Source: Croceimicrobium sp965658965 (lineage in GTDB: Bacteria > Bacteroidota > Bacteroidia > Flavobacteriales > Schleiferiaceae). From it: 64,000 bases of DNA. The stretch's first letter is position 1; each line of letters opens with the position of its first letter. The notes below the pieces were generated by a model. The model ran no database searches. It saw nothing but the letters and a program-made list of their open reading frames with translations, and was not told the DNA's origin. Location: positions 4,289-68,288 of the forward strand of contig CBFHVV010000004.1 in the NCBI GenBank assembly GCA_965658965.1, in the 5' to 3' direction. Positions 28,501-37,144 of this stretch are shown here, one piece after another. Position numbers and translations under genes: made by a program.

Positions 28501-30376
28501 GACCAATTATTTCACCATCTACAATTAAAGGGCTCCCCAAAATAGCATTTAGGCCAATTTTGAAAGCAGCACCTTTCCTAAGAAACTTCTTTTGTATGTC
28601 TTCTTTCCCCCAAATTATTTGCTTCTTTTTACTCCAAAGCCTGCCTTCTAGGCCATCTTTTATAAGAAACTGATTAAGAGAAGGTTTATAATCATAAAAC
28701 ACTTCGTCCTCTGGCACAGCGAGGTAATAGTTAAGTAATTGCATACGGGTATTATCGAAGTTTGAAGACCAAACCTCAACCCAGTCGAAGCCGCCAAAGG
28801 CACTTATTATTTCACACAACTGTTTAGAAGCATCTAAAAGCGAGCTTTGATTGGCAAAACTTAAACTAATCTCCGCTAGTAATTTATTCTCAAGCTCTTT
28901 GTTTTTTTGCGCTGTAACATCTCTCTCAATCGCAATCCAGTGAGTATACCAACCTTTTTCATCGGCCACAGGGCTTACTGTAAAGTTGACCCAAAACTCT
29001 TCCCCATTTTTTTTATAATTGATGGTGGTTATTTCGTGGGTCTCCCAGTTTCCTATGGCTTTACTAAGCTTAGCAAGATCCTTTGTGTTTGACTTCGGTC
29101 CTTGTAATATTCGTGGAGTTTTACCGATAACCTCTTCTGGCTGATAACCAGTCATTTTAGTAAATGCCTCATTCACATATATTATCCTTGGGCCTGATTC
29201 GTCAATTGACTCAGCTTCCGTGATTAAAACTGCATCTTTGGTATTCGTCACCACACTTTCGAGCAATTTTTGGCGCCGTTTTTCCTCTATCAGGTCCGTG
29301 ATATCTCTGGTATTAACTACAATACCATTCACCGCCGGATCATGCAGCAAGTTTGTAAGGACCGATTCTAACCAACGCCATTCGTTCAAATGGTTCTTAG
29401 CACGAAAAGGCTCTACATTAACTCTTGCCTTGTTTCTTACTTCATTAAGGCTCCCTAAAACTCGTTCTTTATCATCAGGATGAATATATTCAAAGGCGTT
29501 TTTACCTATAAACTCTTCTGGGGGAATTCCTGATAGAGCCAAACTTGAAGGGGCCATATAAGTATAGTTTCCTTCTTGGTCTATTACTCCAATTAAGTCA
29601 AAAGCTCCTTGAACCAAGGATTTAAGACGCTGTTCACTTTGTTGAATTTTTTCTTCCTGCTTTGTCCTTTCCTCTGCATCTCTCGCCACACAGTGCACTA
29701 AATTGGTACTAGGATCTAAGGTTGCAGACCACAAGTTATAAGCAATTCCGCCATTTTTTTTCTGGTAGCGATTTATGAAGTCTTTAACCTTCTCTCCATT
29801 GTAAATCCTCTCCGCAATTAGGTTGCTTTTTTCTAAATCCTCCTCCAAAATTAAATCTCGAAAAGGTTTACCAACTAATTCTTCGGGCGCATATCCCCAG
29901 TGGTGTTTGGCGGCGGCGCTGATATAGACAAAATCTCCTTGCTGATTAATTGTGCAAAATACATCCAAAGAAGCATCCATCATCTGGTTAGCATCTTCTC
30001 TTCGTTTCACCAAATTGGTTATATCTTTAGAAAAACACGCCACTGCTAAAACCTCTTCAGCTTCTTGCCTTAAAGGCTGAAAAGTCACCTGAATATGCTC
30101 TAACCTCTTTGAGCCTGGATTATAAAAATGTTCTTCCGTTTCAAAATATTCACCTTGGAGGGCTCTATTATAATATTCCCGCCACTTTTTAATCTCCGCC
30201 TCACTTAAGGCCTCGGTTAATACTGTTTGATCGAGATGCTGCTCCTCACCAGCGTTTATATTTGCTAGAGTGAAATAGGCCTTGTTTGCTTCTTTTAGTT
30301 TGTAGTCGGGACCTACCACCCAAAAAAGGTTTCTGCTTTGATCGAAAAAAGCAGTTTTAAATTGGTCTCGTTTCAT
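25562..30376 (-). CDS. Giant multi-PAS/GAF sensor ending in a phosphoacceptor domain without ATPase
   Basis: The 1604-residue protein has no signal peptide or membrane segment. I count eleven PAS-type modules (about 6-125, 127-245, 247-368, 370-495, 662-780, 781-893, 896-1018, 1021-1138, 1141-1266, 1268-1395 and 1400-1520), most closed by the DITE/DVTE-type end typical of PAS-PAC units. One GAF domain lies between modules four and five (about 498-660). A DHp-like helix follows with SHVVRAPLSRILGIVNLI and candidate phosphoacceptor H1549. The protein stops 55 residues later, with no N, G1, F or G2 boxes. The fourth PAS has GKTPRILQGP without the LOV cysteine, so it is not a flavin photosensor of the LOV type. 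It is paired with the receiver gene 14 bases downstream. Confidence 0.9.
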   Translation of the reverse strand: MKRDQFKTAFFDQSRNLFWVVGPDYKLKEANKAYFTLANINAGEEQHLDQTVLTEALSEAEIKKWREYYNRALQGEYFETEEHFYNPGSKRLEHIQVTFQPLRQEAEEVLAVACFSKDITNLVKRREDANQMMDASLDVFCTINQQGDFVYISAAAKHHWGYAPEELVGKPFRDLILEEDLEKSNLIAERIYNGEKVKDFINRYQKKNGGIAYNLWSATLDPSTNLVHCVARDAEERTKQEEKIQQSEQRLKSLVQGAFDLIGVIDQEGNYTYMAPSSLALSGIPPEEFIGKNAFEYIHPDDKERVLGSLNEVRNKARVNVEPFRAKNHLNEWRWLESVLTNLLHDPAVNGIVVNTRDITDLIEEKRRQKLLESVVTNTKDAVLITEAESIDESGPRIIYVNEAFTKMTGYQPEEVIGKTPRILQGPKSNTKDLAKLSKAIGNWETHEITTINYKKNGEEFWVNFTVSPVADEKGWYTHWIAIERDVTAQKNKELENKLLAEISLSFANQSSLLDASKQLCEIISAFGGFDWVEVWSSNFDNTRMQLLNYYLAVPEDEVFYDYKPSLNQFLIKDGLEGRLWSKKKQIIWGKEDIQKKFLRKGAAFKIGLNAILGSPLIVDGEIIGLIKVGSKAGTSPLHSFAPLLKNLESIISSELKRKMLENDLSHTFNAIPDIISVLDFKGKMLKINKAGSELLSSNFEHANAKSLNDFVSASDYKIFREKVKQHSKLGETFKFESKVLSKSGGPIWLSWYCSPVSEEGLVYTTAKDITQEKNLRELNSQVNKLAKIGSWEVDLETESVYWSEEIHQMHETDSSTYTPNLEEGINFYREDFREMVESTIRNTISTGEAYDFEAVIITKNKTELWVRSIGNAEFKEGRCVRLYGGFQDINDRKESENRLISLAQNLPGIVYEYYIYPDGSDALKNIRGKVEELWGFSPSELINDIGLAWRQIEAAGELEEVQKTIRQAVETKSRWQSPIKYIMPTTGELHTHLGFGTPSFLADGTIVFNSIILDITEQQKAKDDKARFHETLENSLNEIYMFDSETLKFSYVNKGAANNLGYTYEELGKLSPLDLKPEFSPERFNQLIAPLLSGKKEKIVFFTKHKRKDNSLYPVEVHLKLVEEANRKNFIAIILDITERKRAEASLLSTTERLRLATTSAKMGIYDWDIANDVLSWDDRMYEIYGVKKEDFKGALSAWQNGLHPDDFERANADLNDALEGKREFNSVFRVIWPDKSIHYIEGKAIVSRDSEGKALRMIGGNTDVTERKKAEEDILKANERFEKVTEATNDVIWDWDITTDKFYRSKAIEGLLGKSAMKSFSKKDFWQDSFHPEDKERLEKSVEEAIKDPKTTKWKEEYRLIDEKGELLYIVDQGVISRNKKGKATRMVGAMTDMTEHKLSEAENRFKANLLKNVGQAAIATNVEDVVTFWNKAAETIYGWTAEEAVGKSLDLLRPISLKDEQYDLKSLHQGRAWSGEFVAQKKSGLRMPVRASMTPFYDESDTVIGMIEISSDITQEAENKKLLKRYTRDLERSNEKLREIAWTQSHVVRAPLSRILGIVNLIELQEGKMDDILTWIEQLKISTNEMDEIVKKIVNDANDLD

Positions 30377-30608
30377 AAAAAGTACTCGATTGTTATTTAC
30401 ACAGCCTTAATAACTATGCTTTGATCTCCCTCAAAACATTTTCTGATGTAATGTAATAATTTCCTTCCACCAACTGCGCTTTTCCATTGCAATATTTGAA
30501 AAAATCAAACAAGAGATCCCCAGCAGATAAACGAATTAAAGTCTTTCATCTAGCTGCAGCTGATTTTTCAGATTTGGGTATTTTGCGAAAGAAATGGACT
30601 AAACTAAA

Positions 30609-30649
30609 AACCTATCATATAACTAAACAGTTTAGTTATATGATAGGTT
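30609..30649 (-). terminator. 41-base perfect hairpin, terminator-like on the minus strand
   Basis: Two 20-base arms are exact complements around a single A. On the minus strand the hairpin runs into TTTTT (complement of 30606-30610) and then AGTTTAG. It is AT-rich but unusually perfect. It could end a transcript that includes the repeat copy 30791-30940. Confidence 0.5.
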
Positions 30650-30790
30650 AAAAGCAGACCTCGCAAAATTTGACCTACGCAATTGCCTTAATTAGAGAGC
30701 TTAGTTAGGGATTAGTATTAGAATCCTGGCCTTTAAAAACCAGATACCTTAATACAATTGATGCTTAGAGTTGACTTTCATGTTTTGAAG

Positions 30791-30940
30791 AAAGTTTTGG
30801 CTTGAAGCAGGAAACTAACCTTTAGGAGGGGGGAGATTTAAGTTTAGTCTCCATGCTTCAAACAAAACTCGATAAGCAACATATCGATGTTCAAATATCA
30901 GACAGCCTATTTAACTATTTCCGTCAATCTTATATAAATT
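30791..30940. repeat. 150-base intergenic element, copy 1
   Basis: It matches copy 2 (31140-31292) almost throughout, from AAAGTTT(t/c)GGCTTGAAGCAGG to CCGTCAATCTTA(t/a)ATAAATT. Internal inverted repeats are TTGAAGCA with TGCTTCAA, and TCGATA with TATCGA (in CTCGATAAGCAACATATCGA). Both are kept in the two copies, as expected for a structured RNA or a protein-binding element. Confidence 0.8.
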
Positions 30941-31080
30941 TTTATATTATAAAGCTCTTAATTTCAACTACTTAAAATTTAACTGCTGTGACGATTATAG
31001 GCTATCGTAACTTTTCATCCTTTTTAAATTGGTCTTAACAAAATGAACCCTTCTCCTTGCCAACTAGAAAAAAGAGCATA

Positions 31081-31118
31081 AAAAAAGGCCTTACTGCTTT
31101 CAGTAAGGCCTTTTTTTT
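31081..31118. terminator. Strong bidirectional terminator hairpin
   Basis: AAAAAAGGCCTTACTG, loop CTTT, CAGTAAGGCCTTTTTT with T-runs on either strand. On the minus strand it follows the hybrid kinase gene (stop at 31441) and repeat copy 2. Confidence 0.85.
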
Positions 31119-31139
31119 AGTTTAACTGATTAAACTCTT

Positions 31140-31292
31140 AAAGTTTCGGCTTGAAGCAGGAAGTAACCCTTAAGAAGGGGGGGGAGATTTAAGAGTCAAA
31201 ATCCGTGCTTCAACCAAAACTCGATAAGCAACATATCGATAGTCAAATATCAGACAGCCTATTTAACTATTTCCGTCAATCTTAAATAAATT
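31140..31292. repeat. 150-base intergenic element, copy 2
   Basis: Second copy of the element at 30791-30940. It differs by small indels in the G-run and by scattered substitutions, while both inverted repeats stay intact. It lies in the 3' region of the hybrid kinase gene, 22 bases before the terminator 31081-31118 when read on the minus strand. Confidence 0.8.
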
Positions 31293-31440
31293 ATCTTACC
31301 ATAATAATCTGTATATCTGTTATTTAACCTTATTCCATGAATTTTGACGGAAATCTTCAAATAACAATTTGTGGAGAATAAGCGCTAAAGAAAACTTATA
31401 AGCTGCTTAGTTGATATCGAAAGAGAAAGTAAGCTTTAGC

Positions 31441-34400
31441 TTATGGAGCTTTTTTGCTGGCCTCATTGGTATAGCTTGATGGTGTTCTTCCAAAACGCGC
31501 TTTAAAGCTCCGAGAAAACGAGGCTAGTTCCTTAAAGCCTACTTTTTGTGCTAAGTTAGAAAAGGTAGAAAACTCTCCTTCTTCAATTAAGTTTAAGGCC
31601 TTCTGTAGTCTTGCTTCTTGGACGAATTTTTGTGGGCTCAAACCAGTGAGTCTTTTTACCTGCCTCAGCAATGTCGATTCACTCATTGAAAAGTGATCCG
31701 CTAAATCAGTGACTTTTAAATCACTATTAGCCAAAGCCTTACAAACATAAGCCTCAAAGCTTGCCATCCAAGCTTCATCCTCTCTAATTTGCTGCTCTGT
31801 CTTTGGGTGCTTTTTTAAAGCCTCGCCTGCTTTTGGTTCTAACTCTTCTTCTTGCGCCGTTTCTTGCCGAACTTTGTAGTTTTCTAGCAAATTATTAATT
31901 CGCAATAAGAGTTCTTCTTCCTCAAAAGGCTTAGTTAGAAAGTCGTTTACCCCAATTCTTAAAGCGCTCATTCTTAAACTACTCTCTGAGCGAGCAGTAA
32001 GCATTATAAAAGGTAAAGACTCAAAAGAAGGTTCTGCCTTAATTTTGTCTAGTAAAGCAATGCCGTCCATTTCCGGCATCATCTGATCGGAAAGCACTAA
32101 GTCGAAAGGAAGGCAGCTGTGCTTATTTAAAGTGCTATTTTTCTCTATTAGCGCCCAGGCTTCGGCTCCGTTTTCAGCTAAACTAATATGGTACCTATCT
32201 TCTAATAAGTCTTTCAATAAAAAAAGGAGCTCTGAATTATCTTCAACTACCAAAATATGCGGTTTGTCCGCTTCTCCCTTGGCAAGTCTATTTACTTTTA
32301 CCTTATCTTCATCCGAAGCGATGTTTTCTTCATTTTGGCCCATCTTGGCTTGACCTTTGGCAAGCGTGTACGGAAACTTAAGGTAAAAGGTACTTCCCTT
32401 TTGCCATTCACTCTCCACCCATAATTTACCCTCCATTAAGGCCGTTAAATCTTTGGACAAGGCCAATCCCAAGCCTGTACCTCCATGGGCTTCTACTATC
32501 TCCGATCCTTCTGGTGGTTTTGCTTGATAAAAACGTTCAAAAACCTTATTAAGCTCCGACTTTTTTATACCGAGCCCTTGATCTGCGATGGCAATTAAAA
32601 TCTGATTGCCCTCATCGGGCCTAATAAAAGCTTCTACTTTACCTCCTTTTGAGCTAAACTTAAAAGCGTTACTTAACAGATTAGTAAGAACCTTATCCAG
32701 TTTCACTTTGTCCACTTTCACTACGAGCTTTGGATCTAAATTAATCTGCCAGCTAAAACTGATGTTTTTCTCTTTAGCCAAGCTTATGAAAGGTTCTATT
32801 AAAAGCTCGAAATGTTGATAGAGGCGAACCTCCTCTATTTCTAATTTTAATTTTCCCTCCTCCATTTTCGAAAGATCAAGGATTTCGTTTACCAAGCGCA
32901 GCAAAATATCCGTGTTACGCTGCATATAAGATAACCAGCGCTGCTCCTTACTATCGAGGTTCTTATTGCTGGCAATTAGTTTATTTAAAGGGGTGCTAAT
33001 TAAAGTTAAGGGAGTGCGTAGTTCATGGCTAATATTTGCAAAAAAGCGCGATTTCATGCGGTCTAAGGAGAGTAAATCTTCCTTTTGCTGTTCTATGGTT
33101 TGCGTGCGTTCTATTACCTGCTTTTCCAACTCTTTTCGTCTCGCAATCTGAGCCTGTCTACGTAAATTTAAGATAAAGAAAATTACAAGAAGAAATACCA
33201 CAAGACAGGTAGAAATAAACCAAAGCTCTAAATAAAAGGGCTTTAAAACTTGGATAGCTAGCGATATTTCTTGCTTAGACCACCGTCCATTTGCTTCTTG
33301 ACCTTTTATTTTTAACTGATAGTCTCCGAAAGGTATTTTCCCCAATTGGATAATATTGGATGTTTGATAAGTCCAATTCTCGTTAAGCCCTTCTAAAATA
33401 TAAGAGTAATGTATTTTTTTTGGCTCTTGGTATGATAAAAGAGACACGGCTATTTCGGTAATATAGTCGCCTGGTCTAATTTTTAAAGTGGCTCCTTTTT
33501 GCGCCTCGAGGTGATAATCTAAAACCGTGTCTCTCTGGGCTTTAAAAACCTCTAATTTGGTAACAATTAAACTAGGTTCATAATCTTTCTCCTCTTGATA
33601 AAAGTCTCTCGGGTTAAAAGAGCTTATGCCGTTTAAGCCTCCGAAATAAATTAGCCCCTCATTATCCTGGTAATGCGATAAACGGTTAAACTCATTATTA
33701 CCCAAGCCATCAGTGCGGGTGTAAGTTCTTATTTTTTGGGTAGAAAGATCTAAATGCGCAATACCATATTCGGTTGACAACCAGAGGTTTTCTTGACCAT
33801 CTCGATAAACGGCATAAATATTATTACTAGGTAATCCGTCTAAACGGTTATAGTGATTGAGTCGTCCCTCCGCAGGACTCCATTTTTGTAAACCAGACGA
33901 AGCTGTGGCAAGCCAGAAAGTACCGTCCTCATTAGGCAGTAGATGTTGAATATTATCAAATTCTAAAAAGTATTTGCCTTTACCACCAGACCAATAGCGC
34001 TCGAGAATTTCTGTACTCTTAAGGTCTATGCTAAATATTCCAGTACCCGTAATAATCCAAGCGGTGTCGCTCTCATTTTCATAGAATTGATACACGTAAG
34101 GGTTTGCTTCTGCGCTATGCCAGCGTGGAAGCTCCATCAACCCTGTATTATTTAAGCGGAAAAGTGACGCACGAAAATGATTGTTGAACCAGAATTGGTC
34201 GTATTTATCTTGATGTAAAACCCAGGCGCCGCCTGAAACATGAGCCGGAAGGCTAATTAAGCTATCTGCTTGAGATTGATTCGTACTTTGAATTTTCAGG
34301 CCGATGTCCGTCATAAACATTAAAGCTGAATCATTACTGTAGCTTAAGGCCAACTTACCTCCAGAAAATGTTTCTTCTACTCTTTCACGTTTTGTAGAAA

Positions 34401-35613
34401 GCTCTTCAGAAAATAAATTCCTTGGCATTTCCGACATCGCCCAAATCTTTTTATCCTTCCCTTTTCCGGTAATTTTAATCCCTCTTATGGAACGGGTGTC
34501 CCGAGGATTTTCTTTGTATAAATGTCTTTCGAAACGCCGATCATCTATCGTAAAACGGTGAATACCATAGGCGGTGCTAATCCAAACCGCACCTTGCCTA
34601 TCAGCGTAAATACCACTTCCGCTCCTTAGCTCTTTCGATACATTTTGAAGATTGATATAATTCGGTGCTTCACTTTTGGGTATTGCCAGCATTTCCTCAC
34701 TCTTTGCATAGACCCAATAGAAGCCGCCAATTTCGGTAAAAAACCTTCTTAAGAAATTGTTACGAAGCTGCAAGGGGCCAAAGCGTGATGCTGCTATGGA
34801 GTCGACCTTTAAGTTCCCTTCTTTAGTTATGAGGAAGTAATTTTGCTCTGGCGCAGCATCTTTTGGATACTGGGAGAAAACATAAAAGTGAGCTTGACCC
34901 AGTGAATCCCACTCATAAATGTCGATATAATTACTTTTCGGAAAGCTAAAGGTGTCTAAGGTTTTTCCTTTGGAGTTAAGGACATGAAAGTAAGAGGTTT
35001 CTGCATAAAGCATATAAAAGCTCAACCAAAAATCGCCTTGTGGAGAGCGCTCCACCCCTCTTAAATCGTAAACGTCTAGGCCGTTTAAAGGTGTTTTGTG
35101 AAACTGGTCATCGTAATGGTAAATTGCGTCTGTGGTGATGAAAATTATTTCTTCGGACTCTGACAAACTCATCGTCATCACCTCCGAAAACTTAAAGGGA
35201 ACTGCTTCAGCTAAAAACTCCTTTAAGGGCACAATCTTCTCGGCTTTAGGGTCGAGAATGTCAATATGTTTTAAGGTTGTTTTATTAAGGTCTGAATAAA
35301 ATATCCAGATGAAACCTCTTTGATCTTTCTTTAATAAAGTAACTAAATTATGCTGTAAGCCAGAGTTCTCGGTAGTAAACCACTTGAAACTAATTCCGTC
35401 AAATCGGTTTAAACCGTAGTCGGTTGCCAACCACATCATATCGCGGTTGTCTTGAATTATGGAATTAACTTGTCGGTGCGACAGCCCTTCCTCAATTCCC
35501 CAAAATTGTCCTTTTAATTGTTGATTCTTTCTCCCCGCAATTGCCGCTGACTGAGACTGGAGACCTGAAGTCATGAAAAGACTTAAAATAACACCAAAAA
35601 AAAACTTGCTCAT
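31441..35613 (-). CDS. Hybrid two-component regulator (propeller sensor, kinase, receiver, AraC)
   Basis: The 1390-residue protein is a full Bacteroidota hybrid two-component system. Order: signal peptide (1-21); reg_prop beta-propellers (about 30-670, with repeated DRQGAVWIST, NEDGTFWLAT, DGQENLWLST); Y_Y_Y domain (about 715-790); membrane helix (about 797-817); HisKA with H863 (SHELRTP); HATPase with SNAFKF (981-986), DQGLGI (1011-1016) and GGTGLGLAL (1044-1052); receiver with D1176 and K1228; AraC-type HTH (about 1300-1385). The periplasmic sensor binds a ligand, often a glycan fragment in relatives, and the same protein binds DNA. No SusC/SusD or glycoside hydrolase gene lies nearby, so the target is unknown. 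A TATCTTTG promoter box is upstream (35647-35654). Confidence 0.95.
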   Translation of the reverse strand: MSKFFFGVILSLFMTSGLQSQSAAIAGRKNQQLKGQFWGIEEGLSHRQVNSIIQDNRDMMWLATDYGLNRFDGISFKWFTTENSGLQHNLVTLLKKDQRGFIWIFYSDLNKTTLKHIDILDPKAEKIVPLKEFLAEAVPFKFSEVMTMSLSESEEIIFITTDAIYHYDDQFHKTPLNGLDVYDLRGVERSPQGDFWLSFYMLYAETSYFHVLNSKGKTLDTFSFPKSNYIDIYEWDSLGQAHFYVFSQYPKDAAPEQNYFLITKEGNLKVDSIAASRFGPLQLRNNFLRRFFTEIGGFYWVYAKSEEMLAIPKSEAPNYINLQNVSKELRSGSGIYADRQGAVWISTAYGIHRFTIDDRRFERHLYKENPRDTRSIRGIKITGKGKDKKIWAMSEMPRNLFSEELSTKRERVEETFSGGKLALSYSNDSALMFMTDIGLKIQSTNQSQADSLISLPAHVSGGAWVLHQDKYDQFWFNNHFRASLFRLNNTGLMELPRWHSAEANPYVYQFYENESDTAWIITGTGIFSIDLKSTEILERYWSGGKGKYFLEFDNIQHLLPNEDGTFWLATASSGLQKWSPAEGRLNHYNRLDGLPSNNIYAVYRDGQENLWLSTEYGIAHLDLSTQKIRTYTRTDGLGNNEFNRLSHYQDNEGLIYFGGLNGISSFNPRDFYQEEKDYEPSLIVTKLEVFKAQRDTVLDYHLEAQKGATLKIRPGDYITEIAVSLLSYQEPKKIHYSYILEGLNENWTYQTSNIIQLGKIPFGDYQLKIKGQEANGRWSKQEISLAIQVLKPFYLELWFISTCLVVFLLVIFFILNLRRQAQIARRKELEKQVIERTQTIEQQKEDLLSLDRMKSRFFANISHELRTPLTLISTPLNKLIASNKNLDSKEQRWLSYMQRNTDILLRLVNEILDLSKMEEGKLKLEIEEVRLYQHFELLIEPFISLAKEKNISFSWQINLDPKLVVKVDKVKLDKVLTNLLSNAFKFSSKGGKVEAFIRPDEGNQILIAIADQGLGIKKSELNKVFERFYQAKPPEGSEIVEAHGGTGLGLALSKDLTALMEGKLWVESEWQKGSTFYLKFPYTLAKGQAKMGQNEENIASDEDKVKVNRLAKGEADKPHILVVEDNSELLFLLKDLLEDRYHISLAENGAEAWALIEKNSTLNKHSCLPFDLVLSDQMMPEMDGIALLDKIKAEPSFESLPFIMLTARSESSLRMSALRIGVNDFLTKPFEEEELLLRINNLLENYKVRQETAQEEELEPKAGEALKKHPKTEQQIREDEAWMASFEAYVCKALANSDLKVTDLADHFSMSESTLLRQVKRLTGLSPQKFVQEARLQKALNLIEEGEFSTFSNLAQKVGFKELASFSRSFKARFGRTPSSYTNEASKKAP

Positions 35614-35646
35614 CTGTCTTCCTCTCTAACCAAAGTTCCTAGTCAC

Positions 35647-35679
35647 CAAAGATAGATAATCTTGATACCATTAAATCAA
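35647..35679 (-). promoter_or_regulatory. Candidate promoter of the hybrid regulator
   Basis: The minus strand reads TTG (35679-35677), 22 bases, TATCTTTG (35654-35647), a fair match to the -33/-7 layout, 33 bases before the start codon. Confidence 0.6.
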
Positions 35680-35778
35680 GCACTAAAGCTTTAAAGTACC
35701 TAGACTCATCCTAAGGTAACGTTAAATATAAATAAGCCCCTTCTTCTATATGCTTCGAAATAAACCATAGCTAGGCCT

Positions 35779-35786
35779 TATATTTG
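35779..35786 (+). promoter_or_regulatory. Candidate -7 box of the NHL-type T9SS gene
   Basis: TATATTTG matches TAnnTTTG and lies 19 bases before the ATG at 35806. The -33 region has only a TTCG word. Confidence 0.5.
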
Positions 35787-35805
35787 GCTCAATATGCCCT
35801 GAATT

Positions 35806-36918
35806 ATGCAGAAACTGCTTCAACTATTCTTCACCTTTATATTTTGCCAAATTGCTCATGGCCAAACTGTAAGCACCCCCGAAAGTGTAGTTTCTAGTGG
35901 AGCACGCTTTACTGATGACCTAATATTTGATTCGCAAGGGAATCTATACGGTTCGGATTATGCAGGAAATTCAGTTTATAAATTAAGTCCGCGTGGTATT
36001 GTTAGCCCCATTATTTCTGGGCTGAAAGCGCCAAACGGCTTAGCTTTTGACTCGCAAGGAAACCTTTTTGTTTGTGATAATACGGGTAACAAAATTTACA
36101 AGGTAAGTTCCAGTGGGGTGCTTTTAGACAGCATTGCAACTAATAGCCCTTCTGGAATAATTAAGGACCGCAACAGCGACACACTTTATTTTGCTAGTTA
36201 CCTAGATAATGAGTTGAAGAAGCTTTCGCCAGATGGCGTAATCCTTCCCTGGTTGGCTGGTAACCCAATGAACGGGCCCGTTGGACTTTGCTACGATGCG
36301 TCGGGACAACTCTACTTGGGTAATTCTAATGACCGTAAAATTTTTAAAGTATTCCCAGATAGCTTGAGCTTTTTAGCCAGCATTCCGGGTACAAATAATA
36401 GTTACATGGGTTTTATTAGTGCCGCTTTTGGTAGCCTGTGGGCAACCAACTTTCAAAACCACAAAATTTACCGTGTCTTTACAGGCTTCACCGACAGTGT
36501 GGCTCTTTATGCTGGCTCAAACGCAGGCTTTACCAATGGTAGTATCGACTCAGCGAGGTTTCGTCAGCCAAATGGTATTGTTGCGAAAAACGATAGTCTG
36601 TATATTTCTGAATATTCAACAGGGCATATCCGTATTGTAAGTGATATTGATGCGGATCTTGGTATTTCGCAGCCAAAGCTTGATGCACCTCAAATAGAGC
36701 TCTATCCAAACCCATGCACTAAATATTTCACAGTAAAGTCTTTAAGTTTAAGCCATCACTCCCAATACGAAATCCTTAGCACGGAAGGTCAATTGTTCAT
36801 GAAAGCTAGCCTAAATGCAGATCAAGAGGTAAAAGTAGAATCGCTTAACGCGGGTTTTTACTTTTTGGTTTTTAAAGGCCCTGAAATGTACCAAAGGCTT
36901 AGCTTTCAAAAATTATAA
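35806..36918 (+). CDS. Secreted NHL/SMP-30-like beta-propeller with T9SS sorting domain
   Basis: 370 residues with signal peptide MQKLLQLFFTFIFCQIAHGQ. Five to six propeller blades repeat the pattern FDSQGNLYGSDYAGNSVYKLSP, GLAFDSQGNLFVCDNTGNKIYKV, LCYDASGQLYLGNSNDRKIFKV and GIVAKNDSLYISEYSTGHIRIV. About the last 75 residues are a T9SS sorting domain (IELYPNPCTKYFTV, SLNAGFYFLVF). Expected on the cell surface or released. NHL propellers bind ligands or act as lactonases; no catalytic metal site can be confirmed by eye. It is divergent from the hybrid regulator, with 192 bases between them, so co-regulation is possible but unproven. Confidence 0.88.
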   Translation: MQKLLQLFFTFIFCQIAHGQTVSTPESVVSSGARFTDDLIFDSQGNLYGSDYAGNSVYKLSPRGIVSPIISGLKAPNGLAFDSQGNLFVCDNTGNKIYKVSSSGVLLDSIATNSPSGIIKDRNSDTLYFASYLDNELKKLSPDGVILPWLAGNPMNGPVGLCYDASGQLYLGNSNDRKIFKVFPDSLSFLASIPGTNNSYMGFISAAFGSLWATNFQNHKIYRVFTGFTDSVALYAGSNAGFTNGSIDSARFRQPNGIVAKNDSLYISEYSTGHIRIVSDIDADLGISQPKLDAPQIELYPNPCTKYFTVKSLSLSHHSQYEILSTEGQLFMKASLNADQEVKVESLNAGFYFLVFKGPEMYQRLSFQKL

Positions 36919-37144
36919 ATGAAGGATTTACAGAACTATATCCGGTTCTATTTAAGAGTACCAACCGAAGAATTAGGCTAGGTGCAGGGTCTTTTTTTAA
37001 ACAAGAAGTATTAGATGAAGGCAGGCTTAAGCCTTATCAGCGTAAAATGTTTAGCGGTTTACTGCTGGGCCGAAACAAAGCTTGGCTTTAATGCGATGAA
37101 TAAAGCACTAAGAAGGCGAGCGGAAAGGGAACTTAAACTTGGGC

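Larger units (their letters stand above)
30377..31440. other. 1-kb gene-free region with duplicated element and hairpins
   Basis: No supportable protein gene. It holds two copies of a 150-base element (30791-30940 and 31140-31292), a 41-base perfect hairpin (30609-30649) and a strong T-flanked hairpin (31081-31118), described separately. The stretch 30377-30600 must hold the promoter of the giant sensor, but no clear box is seen. Confidence 0.7.

Noticed and set aside
25562..30376. Fourth PAS module as a LOV photoreceptor
   Set aside because: The GKTPRILQGP segment lacks the cysteine of the LOV motif (NCRFLQ), so flavin adduct chemistry is not expected.
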